Assembly (NCBI GenBank): GCA_944325005.1 | Contig: CALUYO010000003.1 | Span: forward strand, 184,615-224,786 | Length of the DNA stretch: 40,172 bases | Direction: 5' to 3' | From: Candidatus Gastranaerophilales bacterium | GTDB taxonomy: Bacteria > Cyanobacteriota > Vampirovibrionia > Gastranaerophilales > Gastranaerophilaceae | Shown: positions 8,661 through 16,041 of the stretch, one piece after another | Layout of the letters: each line of letters starts with the position of its first letter | How positions within the stretch are numbered: the stretch's first letter is position 1 | Made by a program: the position numbers and the translations under genes | Notes under the pieces: model-generated | Databases searched by the model: none | Told to the model about the DNA's origin: nothing | What the model saw: the letters and a program-made list of their open reading frames with translations, nothing else

Positions 8661-9191
8661 TTTTATAACGAGCTTCAACAGGCGGCACAGCAGTATATGA
8701 CAGATCGTAATGCAGTAAATCTTCGTGAAGCAGGTTTGACTTCAAATGAGGCTATAGCTGATTTTGTGAAAAGTTATTTTAAAGTCGTTATGGACTGCGG
8801 TAATACGCAGGATCCATGCATGGCCTCAGATTATAAAAAAATAACAGGTAAGGTGTTAGGAGATGCTTCAGGACAGCCTTTGAACTATACTATTGCAAGC
8901 GGTGTTTCATTCGGATGCGGACCGTCAAGCACAGGAACTGCTGATAATAACCGTATAGCTATTTTTGATGTAGATATAAACGGGCAGCAGGGACCTAATA
9001 TCGCAGGACGTGATGTTTTTATTTTAGGTTTATTTAATAACGGTACAGTTGATGATTATGGATTAACAACAGCTCCAGGGGATAAAGATACAAGAGAGAC
9101 TTTATTTAATACGAACTGTAATTCTGATACTACAACCTGGTATGGGTGTTTTGGAAAAATCTTGAATGATAACTGGGAAATGAATTATTAA
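8481..9191 (+). CDS. type IV pilin-like protein, poly-G tract in frame (copy 1, ON)
   Basis: 236 residues from the ATG after GGAG. The leader MKRMLINVTRGGGRFLAPLKA is followed by FTLAEVLVTLGIIGVVSAMT, a class III prepilin signal cleaved after A, with F+1 and E+5. The GGG of the leader is encoded by a run of 11 G (8509-8519) that keeps the gene in frame. The mature domain contains FKVVMDCGN, GPNIAGRDVF and the C-terminal CFGKILNDNWEMNY, all echoed in copy 2. Such pseudopilins serve in type IV pili or type II-like secretion; no assembly genes are nearby. Starting at an upstream GTG (8466) would override the ribosome site. A terminator follows directly. Confidence 0.9.
   Translation: MKRMLINVTRGGGRFLAPLKAFTLAEVLVTLGIIGVVSAMTVPTLMQNHQKKTYLTQLHKFYNELQQAAQQYMTDRNAVNLREAGLTSNEAIADFVKSYFKVVMDCGNTQDPCMASDYKKITGKVLGDASGQPLNYTIASGVSFGCGPSSTGTADNNRIAIFDVDINGQQGPNIAGRDVFILGLFNNGTVDDYGLTTAPGDKDTRETLFNTNCNSDTTTWYGCFGKILNDNWEMNY
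8509..8519 (+). repeat. poly-G tract, 11 bases (pilin copy 1)
   Basis: An uninterrupted G11 run after ACTC, in an AT-rich genome. Eleven Gs keep ATG and FTLAEV in one frame. One G more or fewer leads to stops within about 20 bases (TAG or TAA). Confidence 0.9.
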
Positions 9192-9216
9192 AAAAGCCCG
9201 ATTATCGGGCTTTTTT
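9190..9216. terminator. bidirectional terminator between pilin copy 1 and the dehydrogenase
   Basis: AAAAAAGCCCG pairs with CGGGCTTTTTT around ATTAT. It serves the rightward pilin gene and the leftward dehydrogenase whose stop it touches. Confidence 0.9.
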
Positions 9217-10180
9217 AGAATTTCAAAAGGATTTTTAAGGTCTCTTTTTCTTTATTCTTCTCAAAAGCTTCAATAGCATTATCAACTTTATATGTCGCAG
9301 AGATGAGCGGTGAAAAATCAACTTTACCTGATTTTAAAAGTCTTAGAGCCGGCGGGAATTGTCCGCATCTTGAACCTAGTACTGTAATTTCATCAATTAC
9401 AATCGGTGCAAGATTAAATTCTTTTGTTGCTGCAACCGTACTTTTTAAAACAAGTATTCCGCGGGGTTTGGTTAGTGCAAGCGATGTTTCAAATCCTGAT
9501 ACGGATCCTGTTGCCTCTACAACAACGTCATAGATTTTTTCAATTTTCAAGTCGTTAAGAAGTTTTGTTTTAACTCCTTGAGCATTTGCAATATCAAGTT
9601 TATTTTGATGTTTGCCTACTAAAGTTACGTCAAAATTTTGAGCATTTAAGGTTAAAGCAGTAATCAGGCCTAATTTCCCGTCACCCAGAACAATAACTTT
9701 TTCAAAAGGTTTAATATGGAGCTGTTCTGTTATTTCACATGCTGCAGCAAGCGGTTCCACAAACACAGCCTGTTCATCGGTTACGTTATCAGGAACTTCA
9801 AAAAGTGTTTCCAGAGGCATTGTAAAATACTCTGCAAAAACCCCGTCTTTTCTCCAGATACCTAAAGTGTGGCGGTCGGGGCAGTGGCGATATAATTTTT
9901 CTGCGCAATACCGGCAATCGGGCTTTTTGCATCCGTAACTTATTTCTGCAACAACACGTTTGCCCAGAAGTGATTGATCTTCGTCATTGATTTCTTCAAC
10001 AATTCCTACAGCCTCGTGTCCCAAAATTCCTTTATAGCCCATATAGCCTTTAGTAATTTCGTAATCCGTATTACAAATCCCAGCTAAAGTTACACGCACT
10101 AATGCTTCACCTTTTTGCGGGACAGGCTTTTTATAATCGTTTACTAATTTTAATTCTTCATCAAATACTACAGCTTTCAT
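9215..10180 (-). CDS. zinc-dependent MDR-family alcohol dehydrogenase-like protein
   Basis: 321 residues. The GroES-like N-terminal domain has catalytic zinc ligands C36 and H55-E56 (GHEAVG) and a structural-zinc lobe with C84, C89, C92 and C100; the first cysteine is shifted from the usual spacing. VEPLAAA and a Rossmann fold (VIVLGDGKLGL, about 160-171) follow. Members oxidise alcohols or polyols with NAD(P). The substrate cannot be told; it is shorter than the ~345 of classical members. AAGGAG precedes the ATG. It lies downstream of a small gene and cysE on the same strand. Confidence 0.88.
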   Translation of the reverse strand: MKAVVFDEELKLVNDYKKPVPQKGEALVRVTLAGICNTDYEITKGYMGYKGILGHEAVGIVEEINDEDQSLLGKRVVAEISYGCKKPDCRYCAEKLYRHCPDRHTLGIWRKDGVFAEYFTMPLETLFEVPDNVTDEQAVFVEPLAAACEITEQLHIKPFEKVIVLGDGKLGLITALTLNAQNFDVTLVGKHQNKLDIANAQGVKTKLLNDLKIEKIYDVVVEATGSVSGFETSLALTKPRGILVLKSTVAATKEFNLAPIVIDEITVLGSRCGQFPPALRLLKSGKVDFSPLISATYKVDNAIEAFEKNKEKETLKILLKF

Positions 10181-10216
10181 TTTCTCTCCTTGTAGAAAAA
10201 TTTGATTATTGAGTCT

Positions 10217-10420
10217 CTAAGCTCCTTCTGCAACTACTGTTGCAATGAGTTCGCCATAGCTGTTCATTGAACCGTCAGTTTCTTCTACTACGTATGAATA
10301 CCCTTCTTTGCCTGCAACCGCTTTTTCTGCTTTTTGCAGTGCTTCATCATAATCTTTTGTTTCTGCAACTAATGTTTTTGAAAATTCAGAATGATTTTTT
10401 AATGTATATACGTGATACAT
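10217..10420 (-). CDS. small hypothetical protein (67 aa)
   Basis: It has a strong ribosome site (AAAGGAGGG) 7 bases before ATG. The sequence alternates predicted beta strands and a helix (MYHVYTLKNHSEF..., YDEALQKAEKAVAG, YSYVVEET), resembling small ferredoxin-fold-like proteins, but no family is recognised. It sits 16 bases after cysE and before the dehydrogenase, so it is likely co-transcribed. Confidence 0.65.
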   Translation of the reverse strand: MYHVYTLKNHSEFSKTLVAETKDYDEALQKAEKAVAGKEGYSYVVEETDGSMNSYGELIATVVAEGA

Positions 10421-10436
10421 CGTTTTAACCCTCCTT

Positions 10437-11093
10437 TTATTTGTTTAATTTTTCAACTTTATCTTTTAATTCTATAACTTCGTATTTTAATCTGTTTAAT
10501 TCGCATTTAACAGGATCGGGAATTCTGTTATGCATAAGAACTCCGTTTTTATCTTTAATTTTTCTATGCACAACTCGTCCTGGTACACCAACGACTGTTG
10601 AATATTCAGGAACGTCATCTACAACTACTGAGCCCGCGCCTACTCTGACGTAATCTCCCAGAGTTATATTTCCGAGGACTTTCGCTCCGGCTCCAACTAT
10701 TACTCCATGGCCAAGTGTCGGGTGGCGTTTCCCGTGCTCTTTACCTGTTCCGCCTAAGGTTACCTGCTGATAAATAAGTACATCATCGCCAATTATGGTG
10801 GTTGCGCCGATTACAACCCCTTCGCCATGGTCTATAAAAAATCTTCTTCCGATTTTTGCTGCAGGGTGAATTTCTATCCCTGTAATAATCCTTGTTATAT
10901 AAGATATTATGCGCGGAATTAAAGGGATATGCCATTTGTAGAGTCTGTGCGCGAAGCGGTAGGCAATTAATGCATGAAGTCCGGGATAACATAAAATTAC
11001 CTCAAGCAAATTTTCTGCTGCCGGATCTTTGTCGTAGATTACCTGAATATCTTCTTTTACCTTTGTTATTCCGCGTTTGAGTATTTTAAACAT
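10437..11093 (-). CDS. cysE: serine O-acetyltransferase
   Basis: 218 residues, the short bacterial type. An N-terminal helical region (DPAAENLLEVILCYPGLHAL) leads to a left-handed beta-helix of hexapeptide repeats from about residue 75, with catalytic DHGEGVVIGATTIIGDDVLI and LGGTGKEHGKRHPTLGHGV. It transfers acetyl from acetyl-CoA to L-serine, the first step of cysteine synthesis, usually inhibited by cysteine. The C-terminal tail is a charged helix. AAGGA precedes the ATG. No cysK nearby. Confidence 0.95.
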   Translation of the reverse strand: MFKILKRGITKVKEDIQVIYDKDPAAENLLEVILCYPGLHALIAYRFAHRLYKWHIPLIPRIISYITRIITGIEIHPAAKIGRRFFIDHGEGVVIGATTIIGDDVLIYQQVTLGGTGKEHGKRHPTLGHGVIVGAGAKVLGNITLGDYVRVGAGSVVVDDVPEYSTVVGVPGRVVHRKIKDKNGVLMHNRIPDPVKCELNRLKYEVIELKDKVEKLNK

Positions 11094-11121
11094 TTAAGTG
11101 TCCTTATATTTCACCCTTCAC

Positions 11122-12339
11122 TTAAATCAATTTTGCAAATTTGCGTTTTCCTGCTTGTAATACTACGCTGTCTGTAAAGTTAAATGTATAGGCCGTATCG
11201 GTAATTTTTTCACCGTCGACTTTTACACCGCCGCCTTGAATTAAGCGTTTTGCTTCTCCTTTGCTTGCAGTAAATTTTAATTCAACAAGTACATCAAGAA
11301 TATTTTTGCCGTTCATTCCTGAAATTTCTTCAATATCATCGGGAATTCCTTTATTTGATACTACATTAATAAAAGCATCCTGGCCGCGTTTAGCGCCTTC
11401 TTCTCCATGATATTCCGCGGTAATTGTGTATGCAAGTTTCATTTTTATATCGCGGGGGTTAACAGAGCCTTCTTCAATCTGTTTATCAATTGCTTCAAGT
11501 TCTTCTTTTGTAGCATCTGTGAGCAGACTGTAATATCTTGAAATCATGTTATCAGGAATGCTCATTAACTTTCCGAACATATCAACTTCGCTGTCTGTTA
11601 AAGAAATACAGTGTTCAGGATATGTTTTTGACATTTTCACAACGCCGTCAGTACCTTCTAATAACGGTAAAAGCATTACTAATTGAGGATATTTTTTACC
11701 GTATGCGGCTTGAATATCTCTTCCTAACAGTGTGTTAAATCTCTGATCTGTTCCTCCGAGTTCTATATCAGAATCAATTTCCACAGAATCGTAAGCCTGC
11801 ATCAGAGGATAGAAAAATTCGTGAATTGCAATCGGTTTACCTTCTGCATAACGTTTTGCAAAATCGTCACGTGTCATCATTTGTGCAACAGTCACCTGTG
11901 ATGCAAGTTTAAGCAAATCCGTAAAAGTCATTGTGTGAAGCCAGTCAGCATTATTTACAACTTCTGCTTTTGAAACATCAAGAACTTTTGACATTTGTTC
12001 AAAATAAGTTTTTGCATTTGCTTCAACCTGTTCTTTAGTCAGAGCCGGACGAGTTTCTGATTTCCCGGAAGGATCGCCTACCATTGCTGTTGCACCGCCT
12101 ACAATTAAAACAATTTTGTGTCCGAGGCTTTGAAATTCTCTTAACTTTCTCATAACTACAGTGTGCCCAAGGTGTAGGTCAGGTCTTGTCGGATCCATTC
12201 CGAGTTTTACTCTCAGCGGGGTATTTGTGTCATGAGAATGTTGTAATTTAACCGCAAGTTCTTCAATACCACCAGGCAAAACTTCCGCATTACGTGTTAA
12301 ATGTTTTGCCTGTTCTATAAATTCCTCTCTTATTTCCAT
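11122..12339 (-). CDS. tyrS: tyrosyl-tRNA synthetase
   Basis: 405 residues. Class I signature: HLGH (HIGH-type, near residue 56) and KMSKT (KMSKS-type, about 230). GGTDQRFN binds substrate. The C-terminal S4 RNA-binding domain contains SKGEAKRLIQGGGVKVDG. It charges tRNA(Tyr). TGGAG precedes the ATG, and an extended -10 promoter lies 35 bases upstream. The S4 placement fits the TyrZ-like branch. Probably first gene of the leftward tyrS-cysE-small protein-dehydrogenase run. Confidence 0.97.
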   Translation of the reverse strand: MEIREEFIEQAKHLTRNAEVLPGGIEELAVKLQHSHDTNTPLRVKLGMDPTRPDLHLGHTVVMRKLREFQSLGHKIVLIVGGATAMVGDPSGKSETRPALTKEQVEANAKTYFEQMSKVLDVSKAEVVNNADWLHTMTFTDLLKLASQVTVAQMMTRDDFAKRYAEGKPIAIHEFFYPLMQAYDSVEIDSDIELGGTDQRFNTLLGRDIQAAYGKKYPQLVMLLPLLEGTDGVVKMSKTYPEHCISLTDSEVDMFGKLMSIPDNMISRYYSLLTDATKEELEAIDKQIEEGSVNPRDIKMKLAYTITAEYHGEEGAKRGQDAFINVVSNKGIPDDIEEISGMNGKNILDVLVELKFTASKGEAKRLIQGGGVKVDGEKITDTAYTFNFTDSVVLQAGKRKFAKLI

Positions 12340-12374
12340 TAATTTTTCTCCAATTATTAAAATTTCGTAAAATA

Positions 12375-12383
12375 ATTATATCA
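12375..12383 (-). promoter_or_regulatory. extended -10 of tyrS
   Basis: Minus strand TGATATAAT, the ideal extended -10, about 35 bases before the tyrS ATG. The -35 is poor (GTAAAA/TGTAAA region), as expected with an extended -10. Confidence 0.45.
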
Positions 12384-12419
12384 CACGCAAAAAATTTTTT
12401 TACAGATTTTATATGCATT

Positions 12420-13001
12420 ATGGATAAGGTTACATTTACCGGATTTAAAAATTTAAGTTATGATAAATGTCTGTACGGAGGTAATTCTGTAAACAGTGTT
12501 ATTCAGCGTTTTATGAACGTAGAACTTACTGATGATGCTTGCGGCAGAGATTTGAAGAAGCTTAAAGATTTAATTTTTAAATACAAGAAGGAACGTAATA
12601 TAAATCTGACTAACCCTTTAAATCCAAATTTTCTTAATATTTTTTACTTTAAGACTAAAGAGTATGGGAAAAGAGCATTTTCAATGAACGGGATCGTTTT
12701 GCCTGTTAATCGCGTAACACTCCCCATTTATGATTTTATTGCAAATATAACTAAAAGAATTAGTGAAACACCGGATGAACTTATCAGAGTTGATGATGTT
12801 TATATTAAATCTGATAAAGCTCCTTTTGCTCTATTGATAAAAGAAAATATTGCCGGTCATACTGAAAATATTTTAAATGCAACTCTGGAAGATTACCATA
12901 ATGTTGCAAGAGCTAAAAAAGGTGCTAAAAATATTAATAATGGTATTGCTAATGTTATGATGAAGTATTTTGAAATACAGTATGAGAAGGTAGCAAGATG
13001 A
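12420..13001 (+). CDS. hypothetical protein, tandem paralogue 1 (VTFTGFKNLSY start)
   Basis: 193 residues. It opens MDKVTFTGFKNLSYDKC, aligning with the next gene (VSFNGIKNMSY). Both continue with a NVELxxxxxGRDLKKLK-type helix, TNPLNPNFLNI, LP(I/M)(Y/F) and a C-terminal KKGAKNIN...I...MxxYFE. No known domain; soluble and basic. No ribosome site: TTATAT lies 5 bases before the ATG, so it may be leaderless. Its last codon overlaps the next start by ATGA. Likely lineage-specific. Confidence 0.75.
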   Translation: MDKVTFTGFKNLSYDKCLYGGNSVNSVIQRFMNVELTDDACGRDLKKLKDLIFKYKKERNINLTNPLNPNFLNIFYFKTKEYGKRAFSMNGIVLPVNRVTLPIYDFIANITKRISETPDELIRVDDVYIKSDKAPFALLIKENIAGHTENILNATLEDYHNVARAKKGAKNINNGIANVMMKYFEIQYEKVAR

Positions 13002-13525
13002 ACGATTATAATGTGTCTTTTAACGGAATAAAAAATATGAGCTATTGTCTTGACAGCTGTCTTGATTTAAATGATGTACTTATAAAAGAAAGATGGCTGA
13101 ATATTGAACTTTCCGGACGGGATTTGCATAAATTTAGAAGTGCGTTTAAAAGAAGTAATCTCGATAAAAAATACTATACAAACCCTATTCAAGATAACTT
13201 TTTAAATGTAAATACATATTCTATTCCTAATGAAGATGCAATTGCTATAAATAATAATCTCCTTGAAGTTACCGATAAAACACTCCCTATGTTTACGGAG
13301 CTTGCAAGATTAACAAGAAAGATATTAAAAAAAGACAGCGCTAAATTTACATTTGATAAAAATTATTTGAATTCTAAAAAATTTAATACTGCACTTTTAA
13401 TGGATAAAGAATTAGATAATTTGACTTCTGCATATCTTCACAGACCTGATAAAATCAAAAAGGGAGCAAAAAATATAAATTCTGTTATCCAGAGGATTAT
13501 GGAAAGATATTTTTTTCAGGAATAA
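12998..13525 (+). CDS. hypothetical protein, tandem paralogue 2 (VSFNGIKNMSY start)
   Basis: 175 residues, translationally coupled to the preceding paralogue through a 4-base ATGA overlap. Conserved with it: N-V-S-F-N-G-I-K-N-M-S-Y, IELSGRDLHKFR, TNPIQDNFLNV, KTLPMF and KKGAKNINSVIQRIMERYFF. Identity is low overall, so the duplication is old. No family recognised. It ends at a bidirectional terminator. Confidence 0.75.
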   Translation: MNDYNVSFNGIKNMSYCLDSCLDLNDVLIKERWLNIELSGRDLHKFRSAFKRSNLDKKYYTNPIQDNFLNVNTYSIPNEDAIAINNNLLEVTDKTLPMFTELARLTRKILKKDSAKFTFDKNYLNSKKFNTALLMDKELDNLTSAYLHRPDKIKKGAKNINSVIQRIMERYFFQE

Positions 13526-13555
13526 AAAAGACCGAAAATGAATCCGGTCTTTTTT
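13524..13555. terminator. bidirectional terminator
   Basis: AAAAAAGACCG pairs with CGGTCTTTTTT around about 10 bases. It serves the paralogue pair (rightward) and the tail-fibre cassette (leftward). Confidence 0.88.
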
Positions 13556-13565
13556 ATGTTAAAGG

Positions 13566-13979
13566 TTAGACTCCCGTAAGGCTGTTTAATTCATTACGTA
13601 GTTCAGCTATTTGAGAATTATAAAATTCAAGCCATGTTGTCTCTCCGTCTTTTAATGATGGTTCTGCAAGTGCACGGATCCGCTTTTTGTCCAGTTCATC
13701 AAGTTCAATATGGATTTCATTTGCCCGAATTGCATTCTGAATTTTTAATTGTTTAACTTGTACTTCCTGTGAACTTAATTTCCGCCAGATATTATTTTCG
13801 CAAGAGTATTCTGTTTCATCTACGGCGATAACGTTGTTTTCAAAAAGGATTATTATTTTCCCGCAATTTTGTGCCTGTAAAAGTTCCATCCAGTATTCAT
13901 CTGTAAGTTCAATTGCACCGTCAAAATTTTCTTCATAAAATCCGTAGTCTTTATTATTTTTTGTCCCGAAATACTTCAT
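13566..13979 (-). CDS. phage-type tail fibre assembly protein (putative)
   Basis: 137 residues. The N-terminus MKYFGTKNNKDYGFYEENFDGAIELTDEYW, followed by LLQAQNCGKIII, resembles the tail-fibre assembly chaperone pattern: 'fy' then an 'i-x-l-t-d-e-e-y-x-x-L-l-x-x-Q-x-x-G-K-x-I' block. The C-terminal helix (EPSLKDGETTWLEFYNSQIAELRNEL) is typical of the same group. It lies 12 bases downstream of the tail-fibre gene on the same strand, as such chaperones do. GGAGG precedes the ATG. It would help the fibre fold or trimerise. Moderately sure. Confidence 0.6.
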   Translation of the reverse strand: MKYFGTKNNKDYGFYEENFDGAIELTDEYWMELLQAQNCGKIIILFENNVIAVDETEYSCENNIWRKLSSQEVQVKQLKIQNAIRANEIHIELDELDKKRIRALAEPSLKDGETTWLEFYNSQIAELRNELNSLTGV

Positions 13980-13991
13980 CTGTCCTCCTTT

Positions 13992-14669
13992 TTAATATCC
14001 TATTGCTATCCAGTTTAGAAAACTGAATACACCGCTGGAACCGATTGAAAAACTTGTGAGTGTCTGGCTTACAAAACCGGTATCACTTCTTGCATACGTA
14101 GCTCCATAACCCTGTTTACTGAATATAGGGCACGCAACTTTTGTATAAGCTACCGGATAATAAACACCCGAGGCGCTTCCATACCCCCATTGTAATATAA
14201 GACCGTTACTTAATTTTAAATATCCCGGGTTTGCCTTATTTAGTATACCGTAGTGAGAATACCAGCTGGTCCACGTTGAGCCGGAAAAGTCTCGTGTATA
14301 AATTTCAGGATTTGAATCCTGACAGAACCAGATTTGTTTAATTACGGAATCTTCGTCTCCTGTTACAATAAGCATACCTGAGCTGCCTTTAGGGATATTG
14401 TCCGGTTTATAAGTGGCAGAAAAGATGTATGTTCCCTTTGTTTTGTAATTATTCAAATCTGTATTTGATTCTGTTACTGTGTGCTCGTTAATTAATTCTG
14501 TTTTATCGGCTTTTGTGTCTAATATGTCGTTTAGTTCCTCTATATCGCCTGCTGATGTAAGCCTGTTGGATTCAATAGTCTCAGCAAGAGCAATAAAGTT
14601 TGCGTTAACTTCATCGGCTTTAGCTTTTGTACCCGGGACAAACGAATAGGGAATCATTGAATTAGTCAT
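13992..14669 (-). CDS. phage-type tail fibre protein (putative)
   Basis: 225 residues. The N-terminus PYSFVPGTKAKADEVNANF is a common phage tail/fibre opening. A coiled-coil stretch follows (about 30-60), then a knob-like region with FSGSTWTSWYSHYG, then a C-terminal domain with LILQWGYGS and ending FSFLNWIAIGY, the style of the gp53-like fibre tip domain. It would be a receptor-binding fibre. No capsid, tail tube, terminase or integrase is nearby, so it is an isolated module with a strong chromosomal promoter. AAAGGAAA precedes the ATG. Confidence 0.72.
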   Translation of the reverse strand: MTNSMIPYSFVPGTKAKADEVNANFIALAETIESNRLTSAGDIEELNDILDTKADKTELINEHTVTESNTDLNNYKTKGTYIFSATYKPDNIPKGSSGMLIVTGDEDSVIKQIWFCQDSNPEIYTRDFSGSTWTSWYSHYGILNKANPGYLKLSNGLILQWGYGSASGVYYPVAYTKVACPIFSKQGYGATYARSDTGFVSQTLTSFSIGSSGVFSFLNWIAIGY

Positions 14670-14734
14670 AAATTTTCCTTTCTGACTAATTTAATGAAGT
14701 ATGTTATTGATTTAAAAAGGCGTTTGAATAATTA

Positions 14735-14764
14735 ATTATACCACGTGTTTGCAAAATACGTCAA
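14735..14764 (-). promoter_or_regulatory. strong promoter of the tail-fibre cassette
   Basis: Minus strand TTGACG (14764-14759), 18-base spacer, TGG then TATAAT (14740-14735): near-consensus with an extended -10. The leader is about 59 bases. It overlaps the acpS promoter, so the two are divergent and may interfere. Confidence 0.65.
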
Positions 14765-14778
14765 TGTTGTGCTAAAAT
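14749..14778 (+). promoter_or_regulatory. acpS promoter giving a leaderless start
   Basis: TTGCAA (14749-14754), 18-base spacer, TAAAAT (14773-14778), then exactly 6 bases to the ATG at 14785. No ribosome binding site exists between them. Confidence 0.5.
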
Positions 14779-14784
14779 CTCTTT

Positions 14785-15129
14785 ATGGCAGTCGGCGTTG
14801 ATATTGAAGATATAGAAAGATTTAAAGAGAAATCCGATGAATTTTTGCAAAGGGTTTTCACTCCATTGGAGCTTGAATATTGTTTGAAGTTTTCAAAACC
14901 CGAAGGTCATTTAGCAGCCAGATTTTGTGCAAAAGAAGCTGTTGTAAAGGCCTTAACCGCTCTGGATATTGAACATGTTTCTTACAATGAAATAGAAGTA
15001 TTTCATAACAAAAAACAATGTCCTCAAATCCGCATTTTAAAACCGATTGAAAAGAACATTGTTTTTCAGTTAAGTCTTTCACACGACAGAACAAAGGCTG
15101 TTGCATTTGTTACGGCTGAAGAGCAATAG
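14785..15129 (+). CDS. acpS: holo-[acyl-carrier-protein] synthase
   Basis: 114 residues. GVDIEDIERF carries the Mg-binding Asp (D6), FCAKEAVVKAL the second metal-binding Glu, and LSLSHDRTKAVAFV the family end motif. It transfers 4'-phosphopantetheine from CoA to acyl carrier protein for fatty acid synthesis. The ATG lacks a Shine-Dalgarno sequence and lies 6 bases after a -10 box. The last 20 bases overlap the convergent pheA. Confidence 0.94.
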   Translation: MAVGVDIEDIERFKEKSDEFLQRVFTPLELEYCLKFSKPEGHLAARFCAKEAVVKALTALDIEHVSYNEIEVFHNKKQCPQIRILKPIEKNIVFQLSLSHDRTKAVAFVTAEEQ

Positions 15130-15982
15130 CTTTACTTTTTTTGTATGAGCCGAAAAATCTTATGTAAGTTGTTTTTTCTTTAATCTGCTGAATTGTATTC
15201 ATAATTTTTGGATTTTGAATATGCCCGTCAAAGTTTACTATAAATATGTACTCACCGAATTTATGTTTAGAAGGTCTTGATGCAATATAGGAAAGATTTA
15301 TATGGTTATCCATAAATACTTCCAGAACATTCAAAAGTGCTCCCGGTTTGTTTTCTGTTGAAAATGCCATTGACGTTCTGTCATTACCTGTTTCTTCCGT
15401 TTCAAAATCTCCGATTAAAATAAATCTTGTCTGATTTGTCTTATCATCGTTGATATTCTCTCTCAGGATATTTAAATTATAAGTTTCTGCTGTTTTTTTG
15501 CTTCCGATTGCACCGTATGTAAGATTATAATTTTGAAGGCTTCTTGCAGCTTCAGCAGTGCTTGGAGCTTCTATAATATTTACGTTAAACGGTAATTCGT
15601 TGTGGATAAAATCCTGACACTGTGCAAGCGCCTGCGGATGTGAAATTACACCGGTAATTGACGAAAACTCTGTTGTTCTTGCAAGCAGACAATGTCTTAT
15701 AGGCAGATAGCATTCTGATAATATTTTAATATTCGGATTTTTTGTAACCATAAGGTTATCCATTGATTCTCTGACTGCACCTTCAATTGAGTTTTCAACA
15801 GCAAGAACACCTAAAGAATCCGGTGTGTCATCTACGTATTCAACGACCTGTCTGATTGTCTGCAATGGAGTTGGATATGCGCTGATGTTAAATCGTTTGC
15901 AAAATTCATCTTTTGCCATTTCGGTAAATGATGCCTGGGGGCCTAGATATGCTATTGTTTTTACAGTTTCCAGATTTAACAT
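15110..15982 (-). CDS. pheA: prephenate dehydratase
   Basis: 290 residues, monofunctional (no chorismate mutase domain). The catalytic domain starts AYLGPQASFTEMA and includes PVENS-type LAVENSIEGAV and the catalytic TNQTRF motif. The C-terminal ACT domain (NKPGALLNVLEVF..., ESRPSK-type IASRPSKHKFGEY) binds phenylalanine for feedback control. It converts prephenate to phenylpyruvate. TAAGGAGG lies 9 bases before the ATG. It overlaps acpS at the 3' end by 20 bases. Confidence 0.95.
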   Translation of the reverse strand: MLNLETVKTIAYLGPQASFTEMAKDEFCKRFNISAYPTPLQTIRQVVEYVDDTPDSLGVLAVENSIEGAVRESMDNLMVTKNPNIKILSECYLPIRHCLLARTTEFSSITGVISHPQALAQCQDFIHNELPFNVNIIEAPSTAEAARSLQNYNLTYGAIGSKKTAETYNLNILRENINDDKTNQTRFILIGDFETEETGNDRTSMAFSTENKPGALLNVLEVFMDNHINLSYIASRPSKHKFGEYIFIVNFDGHIQNPKIMNTIQQIKEKTTYIRFFGSYKKSKAIALQP

Positions 15983-16041
15983 TTGCGATTCCTCCTTATT
16001 TCTAATATGATTATAACAGAAGAAAACAATGAGGCAAGAAA

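Noticed and set aside
13566..14669. Prophage
   Set aside because: Only fibre and chaperone genes are present; no integrase, attachment repeats, capsid, terminase or lysis genes in the flanks.
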